Below, in pieces: positions 20,133-27,978 of a stretch of DNA of 37,918 bases. The stretch is from Burkholderiales bacterium (GTDB lineage Bacteria > Pseudomonadota > Gammaproteobacteria > Burkholderiales > Casimicrobiaceae). Location of the stretch: contig JAICUU010000007.1 of the NCBI GenBank assembly GCA_025935675.1, forward strand, positions 1-37,918, in the 5' to 3' direction. Within the stretch, counting starts at the first letter, position 1. Every line of letters begins with the position of its first letter. The translations under genes were made by a program, and so were the position numbers. Below the pieces are notes generated by a model, which made no database searches, had not been told where the DNA came from, and saw only the letters and a list, made by a program, of their open reading frames with translations.

Positions 20133-21680
20133 ATGATGCGAACCATGTCCACTCCTCGTCCGATCCTCGACAGCCCGTTCAAGCTCGCCGTCATCGGCTG
20201 CGCTCTGCTGCTCGCTTCGGCCGGCGCACTTGCGATCTTCCAGCGCCATGCGTTGAGGTCCGAAATGGAGCAGGACGCCACCCTCCTGCACCGGCTTGCG
20301 TCGCAGCGCGCCGATCAGCACGACGCGCATCTGACGGCGTTGTCGGCGATCGCGGTAGCCGCGAACGGCGAAAGGCACGACCTGTTCCTCGACGTCGCCG
20401 CGTCGATCATGCGCTTCTATCCGCGCATCGACGAAGTGCAGCTCGTCCCCCTCGATCCGGACGCCGCGACGATCGGCACGTCTCCGCTCGATTCGACGAC
20501 GGCGAACCTCGTCCGTTCGACGGCCAGGGCTTCCGATGGGCGGATCGGCCTGCTGCCGCATCCTTCGCGGCCGCACGACTACATCATGGTCAAGCGCAGT
20601 CCCAACAGCGACGCGGCGCGCTATGGACTGATGCTCGGCATCGACGCCGCGAAGCTGCTCGGCGAAGCGACGCCGTTCTGGTCGCGCCCCGGCGTCACGC
20701 TCAGCTTGTCGCTCCCGGACGGCCATCGCCTTCTGGGCCCGGGCGAGACGACCGGGACGATCCGGATTTCCCGGGCGCTCGACAGCGCGTCACAGCCATT
20801 GCTCATGGAGGCCGGCATGGCGATCGGGCTTGACGACCTCTTTCCTCCGGTGCGGACGAGCCTCGCGCTTCTCGCCGTCGGCATCGCCTATCTCGGCTTG
20901 CTCGCGGCTCTGCGGCAGCGCGCGAGAGCCCGCGCGGCGGTGGAGCAGGCACGCTTGAGCGCACTGGACTCTCGCCTCGCGCACGCGTCGCGCGTGAATG
21001 CGCTGGGCGAGATGGCGAGCGGCCTCGCCCATGAGTTGACGCAGCCGCTCACCGCCATCCTCGCGCAAGCGCAAGCCGGGCGGCGGATGCTCGGCCACGG
21101 GGACGTGGCGGCACTGGCGCCGGTGCTGAACGACACCGTGACACAGGCGCGTCGCGCGTCCACAATCCTCGAGCGGTTTCGCAACTGGTCGCGGCCACAG
21201 CAGATGCCGGTGTCGGCGTGCGACCTGCGCGACGTCGTCGGCAACGTACGCACGTTGCTGACGCCGCAAGCCGCGAAGCGCGGTACGCGACTCACGTTCG
21301 ATGTCCCGAGCGAACCGGTTCGCGTCACCGCCGATCCGGTCGAGATGGAGCAGGTCGTCTTCAACCTCGTGCGCAATGCCATCGAGGCGACGGGAGACGG
21401 AAGCGCTGCGGGTCGTGTCTCCGTCACGTTGCGCAAGACGGAGGGCCGAACCGTGCTCGAGGTTGCCGACGACGGGCCCGGCATCGCCGCGGACATTCGT
21501 CCGCGCCTCTTCACGCCTTTCACGACGACGCGCGCGGACGGCACCGGCCTGGGTCTCGCGCTGAGCCAGCGTCTCGTGGAGCGTGCCGGCGGGGAAATCA
21601 CGCTGGTCGACGGCGGACCGGGTGCGACGTTCCGGGTCGTCCTGCCTCGCCACGAAGGGATTGCGGAGGCCGCACCGTGA
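20133..21680 (+). CDS. Membrane sensor histidine kinase
   Basis: A 515-aa two-component sensor. Two membrane segments (about 14-34 and 242-262) flank a periplasmic sensor of about 200 residues that I cannot assign to a named family. A short linker leads to a HisKA domain with GEMASGLAHELTQPLTAIL, where His300 is the predicted phosphorylation site, and a HATPase_c domain with NLVRNAIEAT (N box), VADDGPGIA (G1) and GTGLGLALSQRLVE (G2). The architecture resembles DctB/FixL-type kinases but without PAS motifs that I can see. GAGG lies 4 bases before the first of three in-frame ATGs (20133, 20136, 20145). Its TGA overlaps the regulator's GTG, so the pair is co-translated. Confidence 0.93.
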   Translation: MMRTMSTPRPILDSPFKLAVIGCALLLASAGALAIFQRHALRSEMEQDATLLHRLASQRADQHDAHLTALSAIAVAANGERHDLFLDVAASIMRFYPRIDEVQLVPLDPDAATIGTSPLDSTTANLVRSTARASDGRIGLLPHPSRPHDYIMVKRSPNSDAARYGLMLGIDAAKLLGEATPFWSRPGVTLSLSLPDGHRLLGPGETTGTIRISRALDSASQPLLMEAGMAIGLDDLFPPVRTSLALLAVGIAYLGLLAALRQRARARAAVEQARLSALDSRLAHASRVNALGEMASGLAHELTQPLTAILAQAQAGRRMLGHGDVAALAPVLNDTVTQARRASTILERFRNWSRPQQMPVSACDLRDVVGNVRTLLTPQAAKRGTRLTFDVPSEPVRVTADPVEMEQVVFNLVRNAIEATGDGSAAGRVSVTLRKTEGRTVLEVADDGPGIAADIRPRLFTPFTTTRADGTGLGLALSQRLVERAGGEITLVDGGPGATFRVVLPRHEGIAEAAP

Positions 21681-22285
21681 ACCATCCGGTCTATCTGGTC
21701 GATGACGACGAGGCGGTGCGCCGCGCCTTCGGCCTGTTGCTCTCGACGGTCGGCATCCGCGCGACCGGCTTCGCCGATCCGCAGTCGTTCCTGGCCCAGG
21801 CGCCGAAGCTCGAGCCCGGCTGCCTCATCCTCGACATCCGCATGCCGGCAATTTCCGGATTGAAGCTGCAGGAGCGGCTGGTCGCGCAAGGCGTCGACTG
21901 GCCGACGATCGTCGTTTCCGGCCATGGCGACATCGAGGCCTGTCGGCGCGCCTTCCGCAACGGTGCGGTCGACTTCCTCTCCAAGCCGGTCGACGAGCAG
22001 GACCTGATCGACGCAATCCAGCGGGGACAGGAAGCGCTGGCGCGCACGCTCTCCCGGCGCGCCGAGACCGCGGAAACGCAGGCACTGCTCGCCGCGCTGA
22101 CGCCGCGCGAGCATGAAGTCCTCGATCGCATCGCCGGAGGCTTCACGACGCGCGAGATCGCCGAAGGACTCGGGTTGTCGCCGCGCACGGTGGAAAGCCA
22201 CCGTGCCGGCATCGGCGCCAAGCTCGGCACGACCTCGCCGGCCGAGATGACGCGCATCTGGCTCGACGGGCACAAGACTCCGTAG
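21677..22285 (+). CDS. Response regulator, FixJ/LuxR type
   Basis: A 202-aa DNA-binding regulator, partner of the kinase it overlaps (GTGA). The receiver domain has the acidic pocket DDD at 9-11, phospho-acceptor Asp53 in LILDIRMPAISG, and Lys103 in SKPVDEQDLI. The C-terminal LuxR-type helix-turn-helix covers about 138-200 (LTPREHEVLDRIAGGFTTRE, then LSPRTVESHRAGI). This receiver plus HTH pairing places it in the FixJ/TodT/StyR group. A perfect inverted repeat crosses its stop codon (22279-22294) and could be its own target in front of the next gene. The start GTG is set by overlap and by the receiver's usual first strand (HPVYLVDDD). Confidence 0.93.
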   Translation: MNHPVYLVDDDEAVRRAFGLLLSTVGIRATGFADPQSFLAQAPKLEPGCLILDIRMPAISGLKLQERLVAQGVDWPTIVVSGHGDIEACRRAFRNGAVDFLSKPVDEQDLIDAIQRGQEALARTLSRRAETAETQALLAALTPREHEVLDRIAGGFTTREIAEGLGLSPRTVESHRAGIGAKLGTTSPAEMTRIWLDGHKTP

Positions 22286-22294
22286 AACTACGGA
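22279..22294. promoter_or_regulatory. Perfect 7-2-7 inverted repeat, possible regulator binding site
   Basis: TCCGTAG-AA-CTACGGA: two perfect 7-bp arms around AA, spanning the stop codon of the response regulator and lying 82 bp upstream of the hbpS-like gene. NarL, a LuxR-type HTH regulator, binds 7-2-7 inverted heptamers. No run of T follows, so it is not a terminator. I saw no second copy of either arm in the window. Confidence 0.45.
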
Positions 22295-22376
22295 CGCCGC
22301 CGCGAGGCCAGCGGATACCGGGATCGCAGCGGTCGAACTAATCTCTTTCCTGCCATCAACCTGGAAGGAAGACACG

Positions 22377-22862
22377 ATGATCCGCAACCTCGTACTCGCC
22401 GCCGCCTTCGTCGCTCCGCTCGCCGCCGCCGCGCAGGAACTGCCGACCGCAGCGTACCTGCCGCTCGACCTTGCGGCCAAGGCCGCGGATGCCGCGCTGA
22501 AGGCCTGCGTGGCGCAGGGCCACAACGTGAGCGTCGCCATCGTGGCGCGTGACGGCTCGACCAAGGTGCTGCTGAAGGCCGACAATGCCGGACCGCATAC
22601 GGTGACGAGCGCGCAGGGCAAGGCGTTTACCTCGGCAGCCTTGGGCCGCGATACCGCGGGCCTCGCCGAGTTCATCGCCGCGAAGCCGGCCAACGACGGT
22701 TTGCGCGACATGGATGTGCGCATGGTCATCCAGGCGGGCGGCTTGCCGGTCAAGTTCGGCAAGGCGCTGGTCGGCGGCATCGGCGTCGGCGGCGCGCCCT
22801 CCGGCGACATCGACGCAGGCTGCGCGGCGGCCGGCCTGAAGGCGATCGACGCGGTCCAGTAG
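22377..22862 (+). CDS. Secreted HbpS/GlcG-family (DUF336) protein
   Basis: A 161-aa protein with a cleavable signal peptide (MIRNLVLAAAFVAPLAAAAQ, cut before ELP), so probably periplasmic. The mature part is the HbpS/GlcG fold: AAKAADAALKACVAQGHNVS (helix), VAIVARDGSTKVLLKADNAG (strands), SAQGKAFTSAALGRDTAGLA, and the Gly-rich end VGGIGVGGAPSGDIDAGCA. In Streptomyces the extracellular HbpS binds haem and controls the SenS/SenR two-component system; other members are annotated as haem-binding or have unknown roles. GGAAGGAAG lies about 6 bases before the ATG. It directly follows a kinase-regulator pair, which makes an accessory-sensor role a reasonable guess. Haem binding itself is not shown. 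Confidence 0.88.
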   Translation: MIRNLVLAAAFVAPLAAAAQELPTAAYLPLDLAAKAADAALKACVAQGHNVSVAIVARDGSTKVLLKADNAGPHTVTSAQGKAFTSAALGRDTAGLAEFIAAKPANDGLRDMDVRMVIQAGGLPVKFGKALVGGIGVGGAPSGDIDAGCAAAGLKAIDAVQ

Positions 22863-22925
22863 GCCACGCGACACCGGAGCGGTCCGCCCCGGGAGGTGGG
22901 CTGCTCCTCATCAAGGAGAACTTCG

Positions 22926-23600
22926 ATGCTGCGCATGGTCATCGCTTGCGGGCTGCTTGCCCTGACGTCCGTCGCGCAAGCGCAAACCGCGCCATCGGCC
23001 GTCGAAATCGCCACCTATGAAGGCCTGCATCGGGCAGCGCAGGACGGCAACGTCGACGACATCCGTCGCCTGGCCAAGGCCGGCGCGGCGCTGAATGCAC
23101 GCGATGCAAACGGGCGCACGCCCGCCCATGTCGCGGCGTTCGCCTCGCAGGACGAGGCATTGCGCGCGCTGGCAGAAGCCGGCGCCGACATGAACGCGCT
23201 GGACGACCAGGTCTACGACGTCGTCACGATCGCTGCCGTCGCGGACGATCTTGAGCTGATGTCGCTCGCGATACGACTCGGTAACGAACCCGGCCTCACG
23301 ACCAGCCCCTGGCGCGGCACGGCGCTGATCGCCGCCGCGCATCTTGGCCATGTCGAGGTGGTGCGCCGACTGATCGCCGCCGGCGCGCCGCTCGATCACG
23401 TCAACAACCTCGGCTGGACGGCGCTGATGGAATCGGTGATCCTGGGCAACGGCGGCCGGAATCACCAGCAGGTGGTGCGGCTGCTCGTCGAGGCGGGCGC
23501 CGATCGATCGATCACCGATCGTGACGGGGTGACGCCGCTCGTCCATGCCCGCGCGCGCGGATATTCCGAGATCGCGCGACTGCTGGAAAAGCGACGCTGA
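22926..23600 (+). CDS. Secreted ankyrin-repeat protein
   Basis: A 224-aa protein with signal peptide MLRMVIACGLLALTSVAQAQ, so probably periplasmic, followed by about five ankyrin repeats. The clearest are GLHRAAQDGNVDDIRRLAKA, GRTPAHVAAFASQDEALRAL, TALIAAAHLGHVEVVRRLIA and GVTPLVHARARGYSEIARLL. Ankyrin repeats mediate protein-protein contacts. In Pseudomonas aeruginosa a periplasmic ankyrin protein, AnkB, is needed for catalase KatB activity; that parallel is only suggestive. AAGGAG sits 7 bases before the ATG at 22926. An earlier in-frame ATG (22896) would place 10 residues before the signal peptide and is disfavoured. Last gene of the kinase/regulator/HbpS cluster, 63 bp after hbpS. Confidence 0.88.
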   Translation: MLRMVIACGLLALTSVAQAQTAPSAVEIATYEGLHRAAQDGNVDDIRRLAKAGAALNARDANGRTPAHVAAFASQDEALRALAEAGADMNALDDQVYDVVTIAAVADDLELMSLAIRLGNEPGLTTSPWRGTALIAAAHLGHVEVVRRLIAAGAPLDHVNNLGWTALMESVILGNGGRNHQQVVRLLVEAGADRSITDRDGVTPLVHARARGYSEIARLLEKRR

Positions 23601-23661
23601 CCGTCACCCGTGCCCGCGGCGTCGACCGCCAGCGATGGGGTCGGGATGGACCAGCGGCAGG

Positions 23662-23738
23662 TGGCGCGCCCGACAGGATTCGAACCTGTGACCCTTGGCT
23701 TCGGAAACCAATACTCTATCCAGCTGAGCTACGGGCGC
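23662..23738 (-). tRNA. tRNA-Arg (anticodon CCG)
   Basis: The minus strand reads GCGCCCGTAGCTCAGCTGGA at the 5' end and GGTTCGAATCC in the T arm, and folds as a 77-nt cloverleaf with encoded CCA (23662-23664). The acceptor stem is GCGCCCG/CGGGCGC and the discriminator is G. The anticodon loop TTCCGAA gives CCG, which reads CGG. It stands alone, opposite in strand to its neighbours. Confidence 0.97.
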
Positions 23739-23748
23739 GAGGCCGGCG

Positions 23749-23778
23749 ATTGTAGCCTCGCACGGGCGGCAGCGTCCA
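23749..23778 (-). promoter_or_regulatory. Probable promoter of tRNA-Arg
   Basis: On the minus strand TGGACG (23778-23773), an 18-bp spacer and TACAAT (23754-23749), placed about 10 bp before the mature tRNA 5' end. The -10 is good and the -35 partial. Confidence 0.5.
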
Positions 23779-23797
23779 GCCGACGGCGTCGATTGGG

Positions 23798-23803
23798 TAT
23801 AAT
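23798..23803 (+). promoter_or_regulatory. Consensus -10 box for the cytochrome gene
   Basis: A perfect TATAAT in very GC-rich DNA, 51 bp before the cytochrome ATG. No good -35 is found 16-18 bp upstream (TCCAGC at the 17-bp position), so an activator may be needed. It points away from the tRNA-Arg promoter, with which it shares the spacer. Confidence 0.5.
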
Positions 23804-23853
23804 TGAAATCTTGCCGCGAATCGCCATTCGTTCGAGTCACTCCTGCCGCGACC

Positions 23854-24732
23854 ATGACGGAAGAAGACCACCAGCACCAGTCAGCCATCAAGACGCCGAA
23901 GCAGCTCATCATCGTCGTCGTCCTCGCGTTCGTCGTGCCGATCACCGTGATCGGCCTCATCTCGCAGCTCGTGACCAGCGGCATGACCGGCGCCAAGGAT
24001 GACGACGTCGCACGGCGCGCGCGCATCGCGCCCGTGGGCACCGTGCTCCTCGCCGATGCCAATGCGCCGCATGTCGCGATGAGCGGCGAGGCGGTGTTCG
24101 GCCAGGTCTGCAAGACCTGCCACGAGGCCGGCATCGCGGGCGCGCCGAAGATGGGCGACAAGGCCGCGTGGGCGCCGCGCATCGCCGAAGGCGAGGCGAC
24201 GCTCTTCAAGCACGCGATCGACGGGTTCCAGGGGAAGACCGGCATGATGCCGCCGAAGGGCGGCAATCCCGACCTCGCCGACGACGACGTCGAGCGCGCG
24301 GTCGTGTACATGGCGAACAAGTCGGGCGGCAAGCTCGCCGAGCCGAAGCCCGCGCCGAATGCCGTCGCGGCCGCGCCGGCCGCAGCGGCGCCCGCCGCCG
24401 CGCCGGTTGCCGTTGCCGCCGCTGCAACGCCTGTGGCAGCCCCTGCCGCAGCGGCCGCGCAACCGGCCGCCGCCGCGGGCGGCGACGGCAAGGCCACGTA
24501 CGATTCGACCTGCCACGTCTGTCACGGTCCCGGCATCGCCGGCGCGCCGAAGTTCGGCGACAAGGCCGCGTGGGCGCCGCGCATCGCCGAAGGTCTGCCG
24601 ACGCTGCACCAGCACGCGCTGCACGGCTTCCAAGGCAAGAGCGGCGTGATGCCGGCGAAGGGTGGCAACACCGCGCTCTCCGATGCCGCCGTGCAGGCCG
24701 CCGTCGACTACATGGTGGCCGCGGCCAAGTAG
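23854..24732 (+). CDS. Membrane-anchored cytochrome c5 with two haem domains
   Basis: A 292-aa electron carrier. An N-terminal membrane helix (about 16-40, [20 protein letters not shown]) anchors it to the inner membrane, with both haem domains in the periplasm. Domain 1 has CKTCHEAG (near residue 86) and [14 protein letters not shown]; domain 2 has CHVCHGPG (near 222) and [21 protein letters not shown] and VMPAKGG supply the axial methionines. The two domains are near copies ([13 protein letters not shown] in both), joined by an Ala/Pro-rich linker of about 50 residues, showing internal duplication. No strong Shine-Dalgarno precedes ATG 23854; a longer in-frame start lacks support. A rho-independent terminator follows. 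Confidence 0.95.
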   Translation: MTEEDHQHQSAIKTPKQLIIVVVLAFVVPITVIGLISQLVTSGMTGAKDDDVARRARIAPVGTVLLADANAPHVAMSGEAVFGQVCKTCHEAGIAGAPKMGDKAAWAPRIAEGEATLFKHAIDGFQGKTGMMPPKGGNPDLADDDVERAVVYMANKSGGKLAEPKPAPNAVAAAPAAAAPAAAPVAVAAAATPVAAPAAAAAQPAAAAGGDGKATYDSTCHVCHGPGIAGAPKFGDKAAWAPRIAEGLPTLHQHALHGFQGKSGVMPAKGGNTALSDAAVQAAVDYMVAAAK

Positions 24733-24764
24733 CGAATCGCCATTACGGCGTCATCGCCGAATGC

Positions 24765-24795
24765 AAAGGCCGCCCGATGTCCGGGCGGCCTTTTT
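24765..24795 (+). terminator. Rho-independent terminator after the cytochrome gene
   Basis: GGCCGCCCG (24768-24776), a 5-nt loop, CGGGCGGCC (24782-24790), then TTTTT. AAA precedes the stem, so it could partly act on the opposite strand as well. It lies between convergent genes (cytochrome, plus; rep, minus). Confidence 0.92.
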
Positions 24796-24856
24796 GTCGC
24801 GGTGGTTCCGTGCAGGGGCTCCTTTGTTGCACGTTGCAACGTGGCCGAAACCGCCG

Positions 24857-26857
24857 TCAGCGTCGCGCCACCAGCGCCTTGAGCGCGCGCAGCCGCTCGA
24901 TCCCCTGCGCCTTCTCGCGCGCCGCCTCGTCGGCCGGCAGCGGCGCGCCGCTGTAGCGCAAATCCTCCTGCGAAAGCTCCGCCAGGAAGCGTGACGGCGC
25001 CGCGTCGATGCGCGCGCCGGCGCGCTTGCGGACGCGGCAGAACGTCACGTGCAGCGTGCGCTGCGCGCGCGTGACGCCCACGTACATGAGGCGCCGCTCC
25101 TCGTCGACGTCGCCTTTGTCGATCGCCTCGCGGTGCGGCAGGATGCCCTCCTCGACGCCGATCATCGTCACGTGCGGGAACTCGAGGCCCTTCGCCGCGT
25201 GCAGCGTGGAGAGGTGCACCGCGTCGGCGGCCTCGCCGTCGCGGCCCTCGAGCAGCGTGACGAGCGCGATCATCTGCGTCAGCTCGAGGAGCGATTTGCC
25301 GTCGCTCTCGCCCTTCCGCGCGAGCCAGTCGACGAAGTCCTGCACGCTCTTCGCGCGCGCCTTCGCGTCCTCGCGCTCGAACGTCGCGACGAGGTAGTCG
25401 TCGTAGCCGATGCCGCGCACGAGCTCCGTCAGGAGCCGGCCCGCGGGCTCCTTCACCGCGCGATGGCGGATGCCGTTGACGAGCGCGCAGAAGCGCTCGA
25501 GCTCCTCGCGCGCGCGCGCCTGCGCGACTGCCGCGAACGCGGGCTCGAACACCGCTGCGAAGAGGCTCGCTTTCGCCTGGCGCGCGACGTCGCCGAGCTT
25601 CGCAAGCGTGGCCTCGCCGATGCCGCGCTTCGGCGTCGTCACTGCGCGCACGAACGCGGGATCGTCGTCGTCGTTGGCGACGAGCCGCAGGTACGCGACG
25701 ATGTCGCGGATCTCGGCGCGGTCGAAATACGACTGTCCGCCCGAGACGACATACGGGATGCTTGCCGCGCGCAACGCGGCCTCCATCGCGCGCGACTGGT
25801 GATTGCCGCGATAGAGCACCGCGAAGTCGCCGTAGCGGCCGCGCTCCTCGAAACGCCGCGCCGAGATGGCGGCGGCGACGGTCTCGGCCTCGGCCTCGTC
25901 GTCCGCGCAGGACGTCACGCGGATCGTGTCGCCGTTGCCGAGATCGCTCCACAGGCGCTTCTCGTGAAGCTTGCGGTTGTGGGCGATGAGCGCGTTGGCC
26001 GAGCGCAGGATGCGCACGCTGGAGCGGTAGTTCTGCTCGAGCTTGACCACGCGCGTCGCCGGGTAGTCGTCGGTGAGGCGCGCGAGGTTGTCGAGCGTGG
26101 CGCCGCGCCAGCCGTAGATCGCCTGGTCGTCGTCGCCGACCGCGGTGAAGCGCGCGCGCGTGCCGACCAGGTGGCGGAACAATGCGTACTGCGCGGGATT
26201 GGTGTCCTGGTACTCGTCGACCAGCACGTGCGCGAAGCGTGTCGACCAGCGCGCTGCCGCCTCGGCGTCGCGCTCGAACAGCGCGAGCGGCCGGATGATC
26301 AGGTCGTCGAAGTCGACCGCCTGGTAAGCGGCCAGCGTGTCGGCGTAGCGCGCATAGGCGCGCGCCGCGGCGCGCGCGTCGTCGTCGGTGGCCTCGGCGA
26401 GCGCGCGCGACGGCGGCACCAGCGCGTTCTTCCATTGCGAGATCCGCCATTGCGCGGCGCGCGCGCGGCCGCGATCGGCGGTGGCGACGAGCTCGGCGAC
26501 GATCGGCTCGAGATCGGACGGATCGAGGATCGAGAAGCCGGGCTTGATGCCGAGCGCCTTCGCCTCGCGGCGCATGATCGCGAGGCCGAGCGCGTGGAAT
26601 GTGGAAATCGTCGCCTCACCGGCGTCGGCGGCGCCCCCCTTGGCCGCCGCGGTGACGCGCTCGCGCATTTCGCGCGCTGCCTTGTTGGTGAACGTGATCG
26701 CGGCGATCTCTCCGGGGTCGATGCCGGACGCCGCGAGGTGCGCGATCTTGGCGGCGATGACGCGCGTCTTGCCGCTGCCGGCGCCGGCGAGCACCAGCAG
26801 CGGCGCGTCGATCGTGCGCACGGCTTCGCGCTGCGCCGGATTGAGCGGGAAGCTCAC
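24857..26857 (-). CDS. rep: ATP-dependent DNA helicase Rep (UvrD/Rep superfamily 1A)
   Basis: 3'-5' DNA helicase that helps replication forks pass obstacles. It is 666 aa from the GTG at 26857, close to Rep (about 670) and shorter than UvrD (about 720). Motifs in order: Q motif NPAQREAV, Walker A AGAGSGKT, TFHALGLAIMRRE (Ib), LVDEYQDTN (Walker B), GDDDQAIYGWRGA (III), VKLEQNYRS (IV), LSTLHAAKGLEFPHV (V) and LMYVGVTRAQ (VI). The late sequence PSRFLAELSQEDLRY fits Rep. The GTG has GGAGGG seven bases upstream; an ATG at 26902 would add 15 residues that derive from a repeat (26869-26934), so it is rejected. Confidence 0.93.
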   Translation of the reverse strand: MSFPLNPAQREAVRTIDAPLLVLAGAGSGKTRVIAAKIAHLAASGIDPGEIAAITFTNKAAREMRERVTAAAKGGAADAGEATISTFHALGLAIMRREAKALGIKPGFSILDPSDLEPIVAELVATADRGRARAAQWRISQWKNALVPPSRALAEATDDDARAAARAYARYADTLAAYQAVDFDDLIIRPLALFERDAEAAARWSTRFAHVLVDEYQDTNPAQYALFRHLVGTRARFTAVGDDDQAIYGWRGATLDNLARLTDDYPATRVVKLEQNYRSSVRILRSANALIAHNRKLHEKRLWSDLGNGDTIRVTSCADDEAEAETVAAAISARRFEERGRYGDFAVLYRGNHQSRAMEAALRAASIPYVVSGGQSYFDRAEIRDIVAYLRLVANDDDDPAFVRAVTTPKRGIGEATLAKLGDVARQAKASLFAAVFEPAFAAVAQARAREELERFCALVNGIRHRAVKEPAGRLLTELVRGIGYDDYLVATFEREDAKARAKSVQDFVDWLARKGESDGKSLLELTQMIALVTLLEGRDGEAADAVHLSTLHAAKGLEFPHVTMIGVEEGILPHREAIDKGDVDEERRLMYVGVTRAQRTLHVTFCRVRKRAGARIDAAPSRFLAELSQEDLRYSGAPLPADEAAREKAQGIERLRALKALVARR

Positions 26858-26868
26858 TTGACGACCCT

Positions 26869-26934
26869 CCGCGCTGCGCGCTTCGGGATGCGGGGTCGCC
26901 ACATCCGGCGCTTGGGGCGGCCCTGCGCGCTCAT
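26869..26934 (-). repeat. Second, diverged copy of the junction repeat, upstream of rep
   Basis: This stretch shares the ends CGCTGCGCGC and GGCGGCCCTGCG(G)CGCTCAT with the repeat at 3093-3154, in the same orientation, while the middle differs. It lies directly in front of the rep Shine-Dalgarno sequence. By eye it is a member of a small interspersed repeat family; only these two copies were found in the window. Confidence 0.5.
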
Positions 26935-27135
26935 CGGCGCGCGCGGCGGTTGGGGTTGCGAATGCGGGACACGTGGAGGCGGAGCGGTCGTCGATGCGAT
27001 GCGTGCGCTAGAATCGCGGCGCGCTTCGAGCGTCGCGCGGGTTGTCGCGCGGCGCTCATTCTAGGGAGCGCGGGCGCGCGGCGTAAGTCTTGACGGCCGC
27101 GCCGATTTCAGGAACGCAACGCGGACACGATTGAC

Positions 27136-27978
27136 GTGGCGCACTTCGCCATCGGCGACATCCAGGGCTGCCACGCGGAATTCCGCGAGCTGCTCGCGCT
27201 CATCGATTTTTCGCCGTCGCGCGACCGGCTGTGGCTCGTCGGCGACCTGGTCAACCGCGGCCCGCGATCGCTCGAGGTGCTGCGCGACGTGATGGCGCTC
27301 GGCGACGCCGTCACCACTGTCCTCGGCAACCACGATTTCCACCTGCTGACGATCGCCGCCGGCCACCGTGCGCCGCATCGCGGCGACACGCTCGACGCGA
27401 TCCTCTCAGCACCCGACCGCGATGCGCTGGTTGACTGGCTGATGTGCCGGCCGCTGTGTGTCGCCGAGGGCGGGCGCGTGCTGGTGCACGCGGGACTTTT
27501 GCCCTCGTGGACCGCCGACGACGCGGTGCGCCTGTCGCGCGAGGTGGAGTCAGTGCTCGCTGGCGCCGACGCGTCGCGCTTCCTGTCGGTGCTCTACGGC
27601 GACGAGCCGTCGACCTGGCGCGAGGACCTCGCCGGCGACGATCGGCTGCGCGCGATCGTCAACGCCTGCACGCGGATGCGCTTTTGCGATGCAGATGACC
27701 GGATGGAGATGCGCGAGAAGCGCGGCCCGGCGTTCACGCCGCCCGGCTTCCTGCCATGGTTCCGCCAGCCCACGCGGCGCAGCGCGTCGCACCATGTCGT
27801 TTGCGGCCACTGGTCGACGCTCGGCCTCGCGTTCACGCCGAACATGTCGATGCTCGACAGCGGCTGCCTGTGGGGCGGCACGCTCACCGCGGTCGATCTC
27901 GACTCGCGGCGAATTTTTGCGGTGCCGTCGCGCTCGCCGGTTGCGCCGGTGACGGCAGCCCGAGCGACGCACGGATAG
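27136..27978 (+). CDS. apaH: Symmetrical bis(5'-nucleosyl)-tetraphosphatase ApaH
   Basis: Metallophosphatase that hydrolyses Ap4A to two ADP and can remove Np4 caps from RNA. It is 280 aa. The metal-site motifs are GDIQGCHAEF (residues 7-16), GDLVNRGPRS, LGNHDFHLL, and the late VCGHWSTLG; all expected Asp, Asn and His residues are present. The start is a GTG at 27136 (MAHFAIGDIQG), which fits the family N-terminus; the ribosome binding site is weak. Upstream DNA has a TAGAAT (27009-27014) that could be a -10 box. The last 95 bp overlap the end of plsC on the other strand. Confidence 0.95.
   Translation: MAHFAIGDIQGCHAEFRELLALIDFSPSRDRLWLVGDLVNRGPRSLEVLRDVMALGDAVTTVLGNHDFHLLTIAAGHRAPHRGDTLDAILSAPDRDALVDWLMCRPLCVAEGGRVLVHAGLLPSWTADDAVRLSREVESVLAGADASRFLSVLYGDEPSTWREDLAGDDRLRAIVNACTRMRFCDADDRMEMREKRGPAFTPPGFLPWFRQPTRRSASHHVVCGHWSTLGLAFTPNMSMLDSGCLWGGTLTAVDLDSRRIFAVPSRSPVAPVTAARATHG

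Noticed and set aside
25049-27064. 671-codon plus-strand frame opposite rep
   Set aside because: Low-complexity Arg/Ala/Val composition typical of antisense shadows; rep on the other strand has all helicase motifs.
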